Source of the DNA: Parahoeflea olei
GTDB lineage: Bacteria; Pseudomonadota; Alphaproteobacteria; Rhizobiales; Rhizobiaceae
DNA: 64,000 bases
Assembly (NCBI RefSeq): GCF_001703635.1
Contig: NZ_LQZT01000042.1
Coordinates: 181,566-245,565 of the forward strand
Direction: 5' to 3'
This document shows, in pieces, positions 17,538 to 25,122 of the stretch; positions within the stretch are counted from its first letter, which is position 1, and each line of letters opens with the position of its first letter. The translations under genes were made by a program, and so were the position numbers. Under the pieces are notes generated by a model. The model was not told the origin of the DNA, searched no databases, and was given only the letters and a program-made list of their open reading frames with translations.

Positions 17538-18629
17538 ATGACAGACCGGCTATTCGACCCATTGACCCTGGGCGCGCTGGAACTGCCGAACCGGATCGTG
17601 GTCTCGCCCATGGCCCAATATTCGTCGGAAGACGACGGCAAGGCCACCGACTGGCATCTAATGCATTATGGCAATCTCGCCGTCTCGGGCGCCGCGCTCG
17701 TCATTCTTGAGGCGACCGCCGTGCTGCCCGAGGGCCGCGTCTCGCCACGATGCCTCGGCATCTGGGACGACACCCATGTCGAAGGGCTCAAACGCATCGT
17801 CGATTTCGCCCATCGTCCAAATGGCGCGAAGATGGGCATCCAACTGGCCCATGCCGGGCGCAAGGCATCCGTTGCCCCGCCCTGGCAGGGCGGGGACGCG
17901 CTGCTGCCGGGCGGCGGCGGATGGGATATCTGGGGCGCAAGCGACTACCCCTATCCCGGCCGCGTCACGCCGATCATGCCCGGCGAAGAAGAGCTGGAGA
18001 CGATCGCGAAGGCCTATGTCGATGCGCTGCGTCGCGCCGAACAGGCGGGCTTCGACCTGATCGAGCTGCATTGCGCCCACGGCTATTTCCTGAACAGCTT
18101 CCTCTCGCCGTTGAGCAACACCCGCAACGACGCCTGGGGCGGCGGCCTCGAGGGGCGGATGCGCTACCCGCTGGAAATCTTCCGGCGCCTGCGCGCCGCC
18201 TGGCCGCAGGATCGCGTCCTCGGCGTCCGGATTTCGGGCACCGACTGGGTCGAGGGTGGCTGGACGGTGGAGGATTCGGTCGTCTTCGCCCGCGCGCTCA
18301 AGGCGGAAGGCTGCGATTATGTCGCGCTCTCGAGCGGTGGCTCCTCCCCCGATCAGAAGATCTCCGTCGGGCCCGGCTATCAGGTGCCGCTGTCGGCGCA
18401 AGTCCGGCGCGAGGCCGGTATCGCCACCATCGCCGTGGGCATGCTGTCCGATCCGAAGCTCGCCAATGAGGTGCTGGTGCGCGGCGAGGCCGACCTGATT
18501 GCCATCGGCCGCGGCATGCTGTTCAACCCCCGCTGGGCCTGGCACGCCTGCCAGACCCTCGAGGGCACGATGCGCGTCCCCGACCAGTATTTCAGGTGCC
18601 ATCCCTCGATGCGCAATCTGCCGCGCTAA
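17538..18629 (+). CDS. Old Yellow Enzyme-family NADH:flavin oxidoreductase (first copy)
   Basis: This 363-residue FMN enzyme of the YqjM-like OYE class reduces activated C=C bonds. The substrate-binding histidine pair is in ELHCAHGYF (HxxH), and the FMN-phosphate region is near VAIGMLSDP and IAIGRGMLFNP. At the position of the YqjM cysteine (SPMCMYS) it reads SPMAQYS, so the redox-tuning cysteine is missing. ATG 17538 has a GAAGGAGA ribosome site. A second, divergent OYE follows after 23 bases. Confidence 0.92.
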   Translation: MTDRLFDPLTLGALELPNRIVVSPMAQYSSEDDGKATDWHLMHYGNLAVSGAALVILEATAVLPEGRVSPRCLGIWDDTHVEGLKRIVDFAHRPNGAKMGIQLAHAGRKASVAPPWQGGDALLPGGGGWDIWGASDYPYPGRVTPIMPGEEELETIAKAYVDALRRAEQAGFDLIELHCAHGYFLNSFLSPLSNTRNDAWGGGLEGRMRYPLEIFRRLRAAWPQDRVLGVRISGTDWVEGGWTVEDSVVFARALKAEGCDYVALSSGGSSPDQKISVGPGYQVPLSAQVRREAGIATIAVGMLSDPKLANEVLVRGEADLIAIGRGMLFNPRWAWHACQTLEGTMRVPDQYFRCHPSMRNLPR

Positions 18630-18652
18630 AAATACCGAAAGGCTCTTTCCAG

Positions 18653-19801
18653 ATGTCCACCACCCCCAGAATCTTCACGCCCTTCACCCTGCGCGGCCTC
18701 GACCTCAAGAACCGGATCGTGATGTCGCCGATGGCCATGTACATCTCCGACGAGGGCGAGGTGAACGATTTCCACCGGCTGCATTACCACAAGATCGCGA
18801 TGGGCGGTGCCGCGCTGGTGATGGTCGAGCAGACCGCCGTCCACCGCGAGGGCCGGATCACCAATGGCTGCCTCGGGCTCTGGCATGACGGCCAGCTGGC
18901 CGGGATGAAGACGCTGGTCGATGGCATCAAGCAGAACGGCGCGCGCGCCGGGATCCAGATCAGCCACGGCGGCCGCAAGTCCAGCGCCCAGCGCGCCTGG
19001 CAGGGCAACGGACCGCTGACCGAAGAGGATATCGCCAATGGCGAGGAACTCTGGCAGCCGGAGGGGCCGAGCGACTTTCCCTTCGCCGAAGGCTGGCCCA
19101 CGCCGCGCCAGATGAGCCTCGAGGACATCGCCCGCCTGCGCCGCCAGTTCAGCGACACCGCCCGCCGGGCGATCGAGGCCGGCTTCGACCTGATCGAGAT
19201 CCACATGGCGCATGGCTATCTGCTGCAGAGCTTCCTCACGCCGCTCGCCAACCGCCGCACCGATCGTTATGGCGGCACGCTTGAAAACCGGATGCGCCTG
19301 CCGCTGGAAATCGCCGAGGACCTGCGCGCTTTGATGCCCAAAGACATGCCGCTTCTGGCCCGGCTGTCCTGCACCGACTGGATCGAGGGCGGCTGGACGA
19401 TGGAGGACAGCGTGGTCCTGGCGCGCGAACTGAAGGCCCGCGGTCTCGATCTGGTCGACTGTTCGTCAGGCGGAAACCTGGTCCGCGGCGCCACCAATTC
19501 GAGCCTTGCGCGCGGGCCCGGCTACCAGGTTCCCTTTGCCGACCGGATCCGCAGGGAGGCCGAGATTCCGACCATGGCGGTCGGCATGATCCATACCGGC
19601 GCCCAGGCCGAGGCGGTGCTGGCGGAAGGCAAGGCCGACCTTGTCGCTATCGGCCGCCGCATCCTCTATGATCCGTTCTGGACGCTGCACGCCGCGCAGG
19701 AGCTGGGCCATGATCCTGATTTCGGACACTGGCCGCAGCCCTATGGCTGGTGGCTGGAAAAATGGGCTCGCTCGATCCGGGCCGAAGGCAATACAGTCTG
19801 A
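18653..19801 (+). CDS. Old Yellow Enzyme-family NADH:flavin oxidoreductase (second copy)
   Basis: This 382-residue paralogue of the preceding gene is likewise YqjM-like. It has SPMAMYIS (again Ala in place of Cys), EIHMAHGYLLQSFLTP with the HxxH pair, and the GGWTMEDSV and AIGRRILYDPFW regions. It carries extra residues around 120-150 and a longer C-terminus than the first copy, so it is not a recent duplicate. ATG 18653 lies 23 bases after the first OYE. Two tandem ene-reductases suggest a doubly unsaturated substrate or two sequential intermediates. Confidence 0.92.
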   Translation: MSTTPRIFTPFTLRGLDLKNRIVMSPMAMYISDEGEVNDFHRLHYHKIAMGGAALVMVEQTAVHREGRITNGCLGLWHDGQLAGMKTLVDGIKQNGARAGIQISHGGRKSSAQRAWQGNGPLTEEDIANGEELWQPEGPSDFPFAEGWPTPRQMSLEDIARLRRQFSDTARRAIEAGFDLIEIHMAHGYLLQSFLTPLANRRTDRYGGTLENRMRLPLEIAEDLRALMPKDMPLLARLSCTDWIEGGWTMEDSVVLARELKARGLDLVDCSSGGNLVRGATNSSLARGPGYQVPFADRIRREAEIPTMAVGMIHTGAQAEAVLAEGKADLVAIGRRILYDPFWTLHAAQELGHDPDFGHWPQPYGWWLEKWARSIRAEGNTV

Positions 19802-19892
19802 CCCTGCCGCCTGCGCCTGACCGGCGTGGACGAACGAGAAGGACGAGCGCGCCGATACGCGCCCGGGGCAGCCCGGGCGACGGGGGAAGACG

Positions 19893-20948
19893 ATGGCGAA
19901 CGAGAAGAAGAGTACCGGCGAAAAGGCCATTGCCAGGAAGAAGCGGCTGACGGTTCACGACGTGGCCCGCCAGGCCGGCGTCTCCACCGGCACCGTCTCC
20001 CGCGTCATCAACAACGTGCCCGGCGTCGGCGAAGACGTGGCCCGCCGGGTGCGGGCCGCGATCGACGACCTTGGCTGGCTGCCCAATATCGCCGCGCAGA
20101 ACATCCGTGCATCCACCTCGCGGATGATCGGCTTCATCTTCTCCGACATCCGCAATCCGCTCTACGCCACCATGACAAAGGGCGCGGAAGGCGTGTTCGG
20201 GCCGCGCGGCTATCTGCTGGTCTCATCGAGTTCGGACGGCCGCATGGAGCGGGAGGTGAACCTGATCGACCTGTTTCGCCGGCGCCGCGCCGACGGCCTG
20301 ATCCTGACGATCGCCGACGAGGATTGCCCGGAAGTCCGCTCCGCGATCGCCCGTTCGGGCATCTCCTTCGTCATGCTGGAACGGGCACTGGGCGACGAAG
20401 CCACCTCGATCAGCGCGGATCACTATGGCGGCACGCGGCAGGCGGTCGAGCACCTGAAGCAGATGGGGCATCGCCGGATCGCCATGATCACCGGCGGGCG
20501 CGGCACGCTGGTGATGCGTGAACGGCTCCGGGCGCTCGAGGACGCCATGGCCGCCGGGAAGCTGGATCCGGACCCGGACCTGCTGCGGCTCGACAGTTTC
20601 GATGCGGAATACGGCTATCAACAGGTGCAGATGCTGATGGGCAAAAAGGAGCCGCCCACCGCGATTCTCTGCCTCGGCGTCCGGCTGTTGCCGGGGGTCG
20701 TCTCAGGATTGCAGAACATGGGCAAGACCTTTCCCGGCGACGTCTCGCTGATCTGCAGCAATGATACCGAGACGGCGAGCATTCTCACCCCGCCGATCAC
20801 CGCGATCCGCTACGATGCACATATGCTGGGGAGAATGGCCGCGGCCGTGCTTCTGGAGCAGATCGACCAAAAGGGCGGCAAGCCGGAAGTCAAGAAATTC
20901 GAGATCCCGACCGAGCTGGTGCTGCGCGAGTCGGTCCGGCGGATCTAG
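19893..20948 (+). CDS. LacI-family transcriptional regulator
   Basis: This 351-residue repressor-type protein has a helix-turn-helix at about 19-65, with LTVHDVARQAGVSTGTVSRV followed by a hinge (LPNIAAQNIRAS). A sugar-binding-protein-like sensor domain starts at IGFIFSDIRNPLY. Length and layout are standard. It closes the plus-strand catabolic set and is the best candidate regulator of the divergent region at 13299-13974. Ligand unknown. Confidence 0.93.
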   Translation: MANEKKSTGEKAIARKKRLTVHDVARQAGVSTGTVSRVINNVPGVGEDVARRVRAAIDDLGWLPNIAAQNIRASTSRMIGFIFSDIRNPLYATMTKGAEGVFGPRGYLLVSSSSDGRMEREVNLIDLFRRRRADGLILTIADEDCPEVRSAIARSGISFVMLERALGDEATSISADHYGGTRQAVEHLKQMGHRRIAMITGGRGTLVMRERLRALEDAMAAGKLDPDPDLLRLDSFDAEYGYQQVQMLMGKKEPPTAILCLGVRLLPGVVSGLQNMGKTFPGDVSLICSNDTETASILTPPITAIRYDAHMLGRMAAAVLLEQIDQKGGKPEVKKFEIPTELVLRESVRRI

Positions 20949-21013
20949 CTCTAAGCCCGCCCGGGTATCCGGTCCCGGCAAAGGGTGGATCGGCTCGAAG
21001 GCGAACCGGCCGG

Positions 21014-21039
21014 GCGCGGCTGCCGTGGAGGAGCCGCGC
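21014..21039. terminator. Weak hairpin between convergent genes
   Basis: GCGCGGCT (21014-21021) pairs with AGCCGCGC (21032-21039) around a 10-base loop, between the LacI-type gene and the convergent hisD-like gene. There is no T-run, so its role as a terminator is uncertain. Confidence 0.3.
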
Positions 21040-21082
21040 GCCGGGCGCGCGGCCGGGTCTTCGGGGCCTGCGACGAAGAAAG

Positions 21083-22396
21083 CTAGTTCCGGCGCAGGTC
21101 CGATACGGAATTGGCGTGGGCGTCAAACCCCTCATAGGTCGCGAAGCGGTGCGTATGCGGCGCCATTTCCGCATATCCCTTTGCCGTCATGTGCCCCACC
21201 GACGCGCTCTTGAGAAAGTCATGCACGCCCAGCGGCGAATGCACCTTGGCAGCCCCCGACGTGGGCAGCACGCAATTGGGGCCCATCATGTAATTGGCGA
21301 TGGCCGCAGCGGTCTCCTCGCCCAGCAGGATTTCAGAGGCATTGCGAATGTGGCTGAGATGCGCGAACGGCGTCTTGGACAGGATCTGCAGGTGCTCGGG
21401 CGCATAATCGTTGATGAAGCGGTAGGCCTCCTTGAGGGAGCCGGCGAGAATGATGCCGCCCTTGTCTCCACCGAGCACGGCTTGCGAGAACTCGACCCGA
21501 CGCGGCGACATGTGCGCCCGGAACTCCGGCACGGCGGCACAGACCGCCTCGGCAAAGCTGCGCGAGCAGGTGACCAGGAACACCGAACTGTCCGCACCGT
21601 GCTCGGATTCCACCAGGAGATCGAGCGCGGCGATGCGCGGATCGCTGGTTTCATCGACGAAGATCAGGCTTTCGCTCGGGCCGGCGGGCAGGCGCGAAGC
21701 GATGCGTCCGGCCAGCACCTGCTTGGCGGCCATGAACCAGGGGCTGCCGGGGCCTTCGATCTTCAGGCAGCGGGGGATGGTGGCCGTGCCGTAGGCAGCG
21801 GCGGCCACCGCCTGTGCGCCGCCCGCCTTGAACACCCGTTCCACGCCCGACAGCCGGGCCGCGACCAGCGTCGCGGGATCGACCTTGCCGTCCGGGCCGG
21901 GGGGCGTAAGCACAATCACGTCGCCGACGCCGGCGACCACGGCCGGAATCGCCGTCATCAGGGTGACCGAGGGAAAGGAACCCTTGCCGCGCGGGGAATA
22001 GAGCGCCACGCTGTCGATCGGCGTGAAGCGTTCGCCGACCAGCACGCCGGGCCGGATCTCCTTCATCCACATCTCGCCCGGCATCTGCGCCTGGTGATAG
22101 CGGCGAATGTTGTCGGCGGCGTAGCGCAGGGTCTCGATCATTTCCGGGTCGAGGCTCGCGAAGGCGGCGTCGAAATCGGCTTCCGTGGCCGCGATCTCGT
22201 CGGCGGAGACGGGCGCGTGATCGTAGTCGCGGGCGAACCGGGCCAGCGCCTCGTCACCCTCGGTCCGGACGGCTTCGATGATGGCGGGAACGCGCGCGAG
22301 AAAATGCGACAGGTCGCTTTCGGTCCGCTCTAGCAGGGCGAGGCGTTGCGCCTCGGACAGGGTACCCAGGTCGTGAATCCTGATGGAAGATGTCAT
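21083..22396 (-). CDS. Histidinol dehydrogenase-family protein (HisD-like, probably not histidine biosynthesis)
   Basis: This 437-residue NAD- and zinc-dependent dehydrogenase of the HisD fold keeps the catalytic Glu-His pair in YAPEHLQI and the C-terminal zinc-site histidine in DAHANSV. The other zinc region reads LVESEHGADSS, where true HisD usually has Gln in the position of the first Glu. GPNCVLPT replaces the usual GTNHVLPT. Such divergent HisD homologues act as catabolic dehydrogenases, for example on sulfopropanediol. It lies downstream of the ABC transporter genes, 53 bases after the ATPase stop. A two-step oxidation of an alcohol to an acid is likely; the substrate is unknown. Confidence 0.85.
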   Translation of the reverse strand: MTSSIRIHDLGTLSEAQRLALLERTESDLSHFLARVPAIIEAVRTEGDEALARFARDYDHAPVSADEIAATEADFDAAFASLDPEMIETLRYAADNIRRYHQAQMPGEMWMKEIRPGVLVGERFTPIDSVALYSPRGKGSFPSVTLMTAIPAVVAGVGDVIVLTPPGPDGKVDPATLVAARLSGVERVFKAGGAQAVAAAAYGTATIPRCLKIEGPGSPWFMAAKQVLAGRIASRLPAGPSESLIFVDETSDPRIAALDLLVESEHGADSSVFLVTCSRSFAEAVCAAVPEFRAHMSPRRVEFSQAVLGGDKGGIILAGSLKEAYRFINDYAPEHLQILSKTPFAHLSHIRNASEILLGEETAAAIANYMMGPNCVLPTSGAAKVHSPLGVHDFLKSASVGHMTAKGYAEMAPHTHRFATYEGFDAHANSVSDLRRN

Positions 22397-22449
22397 TGTC
22401 TTGGTCTTTTCGTTGAACGGTTCGTGTCGCGGGCAGGCGAGAGTGCGGC

Positions 22450-23259
22450 TCAGCCCTGCCCTGCGCTCAGCGCCTTGAGCGTTTCCTCGCGAATGTCGGT
22501 GAGGACTTCGCGCTTGTAGGCGGCGAATTTCGGATCGGTCAGAACCTCGTAGGAGCGCGGCCGATCGAGCTCGATGCGCATGTCCTTCTTGATCCGGCCG
22601 GGACGGCTGGCCAGCACGATCACCCGGTCGGCGAGGAAGATCGCCTCGTCGACATCATGGGTGATGAACACCACGGTGACCTTGTGGTCCTCCCAGATCT
22701 TCAAGAGCAGTTCCTGCATCATGCCGCGGGTCTGGGCGTCGAGCGCACCGAAGGGCTCGTCCATCAACAGGATCGACGGCTTGTAGACCAGCGCCCGGGC
22801 GATCGCGACGCGCTGCTTCATGCCGCCGGACAACTGCTTCGGATAGGCCTTCTCGAAGCCCGACAGACCGACGGCCTGAATGAAGTGCGCCACCAGCTCG
22901 TCCTTTTCGGCGCGCGCGAAGCTGCTCTTTTCCAGCGCGAAGCGGATGTTTTTCTCGACCGTCATCCATTCGAACAGGGAGTAGGTCTGAAACACGAAGC
23001 CGCGGTCACGCCCGGGGCCGTCGACCGGCTTGCCTTCGATGCGGATCTCGCCAGAAGTCGGTTCGTCGAGGCCACCGATCATGTTGAGAAGGGTGGACTT
23101 TCCGCAACCCGACGTGCCGACGATGGAGACGAACTCGTTTTGCTGAATGTCGAGGTCGATCTTTTCGATCGCGACGAGGGTCTGGCCCGACACGGTGAAG
23201 TTCCGGCCGACGCCGTCGACGGAGATGGTCGGGGCTGCCGTTTTCGCTGACGTCATCAT
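22450..23259 (-). CDS. NitT/TauT-type ABC transporter ATP-binding protein
   Basis: This 269-residue ATPase of the SsuB/TauB/NrtD class has Walker A in VGTSGCGKST, signature LSGGMKQRVAIARAL, Walker B LLMDEPFGALD and the H-loop in FITHDVDEA. It starts at ATG 23259, overlapping the permease stop as ATGA. Met2 at 23256 is the alternative start. The long open frame upstream is antisense or out of frame relative to the permease and is rejected. It energises uptake with the two genes that precede it. Confidence 0.94.
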   Translation of the reverse strand: MMTSAKTAAPTISVDGVGRNFTVSGQTLVAIEKIDLDIQQNEFVSIVGTSGCGKSTLLNMIGGLDEPTSGEIRIEGKPVDGPGRDRGFVFQTYSLFEWMTVEKNIRFALEKSSFARAEKDELVAHFIQAVGLSGFEKAYPKQLSGGMKQRVAIARALVYKPSILLMDEPFGALDAQTRGMMQELLLKIWEDHKVTVVFITHDVDEAIFLADRVIVLASRPGRIKKDMRIELDRPRSYEVLTDPKFAAYKREVLTDIREETLKALSAGQG

Positions 23260-24086
23260 CGGGTCTGGCTGCTCCATTTGAAAAGCGATTTGCCGGCGCG
23301 CTTGAACAGATAGTCCGTCAACAGGCCGAGCAGGCCTATGAACAGCGTTCCGAACAGGATCGTGTCGGTGGAGAGATAGCGCTGGGCGTCCATGATCCTC
23401 CGGCCCAGGCCGGAATTGGCGGCCACCAGTTCGGCCACCACGAGATAGGTCCAGGTCCAGCCGATGGTGATCCGGAACGTGTCCCAGATGCCGGGCAGTG
23501 CCGCGGGCAGGATGATCCGCCTGAGGATCTCGTTGTTGGTGAAGCCGAGCGTCTGGCCGGCCCTGATCAGGTTGATGTCGATGTTCTTGACATTGTCCAT
23601 GATCATCAGGGTCTGCTGAAAGAAGGTGCCCAGAAACAGGATCAGGATCTTCTGGCCGTCGCCGATGCCGGCCCACAGGATCGACAACGGGATCAGCGCC
23701 ACCACCGGCATGTAGCGCGCGGTCGAGATCAGCGGCTCGAACAGGCCTTCGACGATCCGGTAATTGCCCATCAGGATGCCGACGGGAACGGCAACCACGG
23801 TCGCGACCGCCCAGCCCACGACGATGCGGTAGACGCTGACCGACGCATCCTCGAACAGGATGCCCTCCGTCAGTTGCCGCCAGCCCTCGCCGACGACGCT
23901 CAACGGACCGGGCAGGAACAGGGGTTTGACCAGACCCAGTGACGTCACCAGCCACCACATCAGCAGCAGGACGACCGGAATCACGAAGCCGGCGGCGAAG
24001 AAGACGCGGTCGGGAATGTCCTGCCGAAGCTGGAACAGGCTTCTGGATTTCTTGCGGCCAGGTTTATGGGATTGAGCAGTGGACAC
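23256..24086 (-). CDS. NitT/TauT-type ABC transporter permease
   Basis: This 276-residue inner-membrane protein has about six hydrophobic segments. It has the EAA-type cytoplasmic loop (IRAGQTLGFTNNEILRRIILPAALPGIWDTFRI) that contacts the ATPase. It belongs to the SsuC/TauC/NrtB family (MetI-like fold). The substrate class cannot be read from the permease. It is cotranscribed with the binding protein upstream (60-base gap) and the ATPase downstream. Confidence 0.94.
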   Translation of the reverse strand: MSTAQSHKPGRKKSRSLFQLRQDIPDRVFFAAGFVIPVVLLLMWWLVTSLGLVKPLFLPGPLSVVGEGWRQLTEGILFEDASVSVYRIVVGWAVATVVAVPVGILMGNYRIVEGLFEPLISTARYMPVVALIPLSILWAGIGDGQKILILFLGTFFQQTLMIMDNVKNIDINLIRAGQTLGFTNNEILRRIILPAALPGIWDTFRITIGWTWTYLVVAELVAANSGLGRRIMDAQRYLSTDTILFGTLFIGLLGLLTDYLFKRAGKSLFKWSSQTR

Positions 24087-24146
24087 GGGGGGCTCCCTCG
24101 GGTGGCAAGGAGGGCCGGCGACCGCAAACGATCGCCGGCCTTCCGA

Positions 24147-25112
24147 TTACTTCTGGGCCGCCACGGCGTTGAGCGGATCCATCATCAGAAGGTCCTCGGC
24201 TGCCGGGACCGTCTTGATGTTGTCCGGGTTGGTGGCCTGCAGGATTTCACCTACGGTCTGCAGCGACGCCTGGAATTCGCCCTTCAGGGCTTCGACATTC
24301 TCGGCGACATTGTAAAGCCGCACGCCCTCGAAGGCCGGCTCGAACTCTTCCATCGGGCTTCCGACCGCCTTGGCGATCATGGCCTTGCCTTCCTCGGGAT
24401 TGGCGCGGATGAAGTTGATGGCGTCGTCCCAGGCGAGGATCAGGCCCTTGACGTCCTCGGGGTTGGCCTTGATCCATTCCGACGACGCGGTCAGCATGTC
24501 ACCGATCAGGCCCGGCTTTTCCGCTGCGGTGTAGATCACCGTGTGGCCTTCTCCCTGCGAAAGCGTGGTCGAGATATAGGGCTCGTAGGTAACGGCGGCG
24601 TCGACACGGCCGGCGATCAGCGCAAGCCCGGCTTCCGAAGCGCCCATCGGGACATGCTCGATGTCGGCGATGGTCATGCCGTTTTGCTTCAGCGCGTAGT
24701 TGATCAGCAGGTCGCTGGTCGCGCCGGATTCGAAGGCAACCTTCTTGCCCTTCAGATCGGGGATCGAGGCGATGCCTTCGCCGGCGATGATGCCGTCGGC
24801 TTCGAAGGACAGGTCCATGATCAGAAAGCCCTTCTGGTCGACGCCCTGGTTGAAGTTGGTCACCATTCCGTTGGTGGCGCTGGCGATCACGTCGAGATTG
24901 CCGCTGGCCAGAGCCGCGGTCATGTCCTGATCCCAGTTGAAGGTGGTCAGGGCGACATCGACATTGTGATCCTTGAAGAACCCCTTTTCCTCGGCGACCC
25001 AGAGCGGGCCGTAGCCCAGCCATGGCTGCAAGCCGAGCTTGACGGTGTCGGCCTGGGCCGCGCCGAGCGACGACGCGGCGATCACCGCCGCCAGAGTGAG
25101 ACGTTTTAGCAT
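24147..25112 (-). CDS. NitT/TauT-type ABC transporter substrate-binding protein
   Basis: This 321-residue periplasmic receptor has a signal peptide (1-21, ending GAAQA). It has the SsuA/TauA/ThiY-like fold: LGLQPWLGYGPLWVAEEKGFFKDHN, then FNWDQDMTAALASGNLDV. The family carries sulfonates, nitrate, taurine and pyrimidine precursors, so the name alone does not give the ligand. The gene lies 10 bases downstream of the dimethylformamidase-like gene, which suggests uptake of that enzyme's substrate. Confidence 0.92.
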   Translation of the reverse strand: MLKRLTLAAVIAASSLGAAQADTVKLGLQPWLGYGPLWVAEEKGFFKDHNVDVALTTFNWDQDMTAALASGNLDVIASATNGMVTNFNQGVDQKGFLIMDLSFEADGIIAGEGIASIPDLKGKKVAFESGATSDLLINYALKQNGMTIADIEHVPMGASEAGLALIAGRVDAAVTYEPYISTTLSQGEGHTVIYTAAEKPGLIGDMLTASSEWIKANPEDVKGLILAWDDAINFIRANPEEGKAMIAKAVGSPMEEFEPAFEGVRLYNVAENVEALKGEFQASLQTVGEILQATNPDNIKTVPAAEDLLMMDPLNAVAAQK

Positions 25113-25122
25113 GCTGTTATCC

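Noticed and set aside
22450..24147. NitT/TauT transporter read as a sulfonate importer (SsuABC)
   Set aside because: The family also carries nitrate, thiamine precursors and others. The adjacent gene is amidase-like, and no sulfonate monooxygenase is in that operon.
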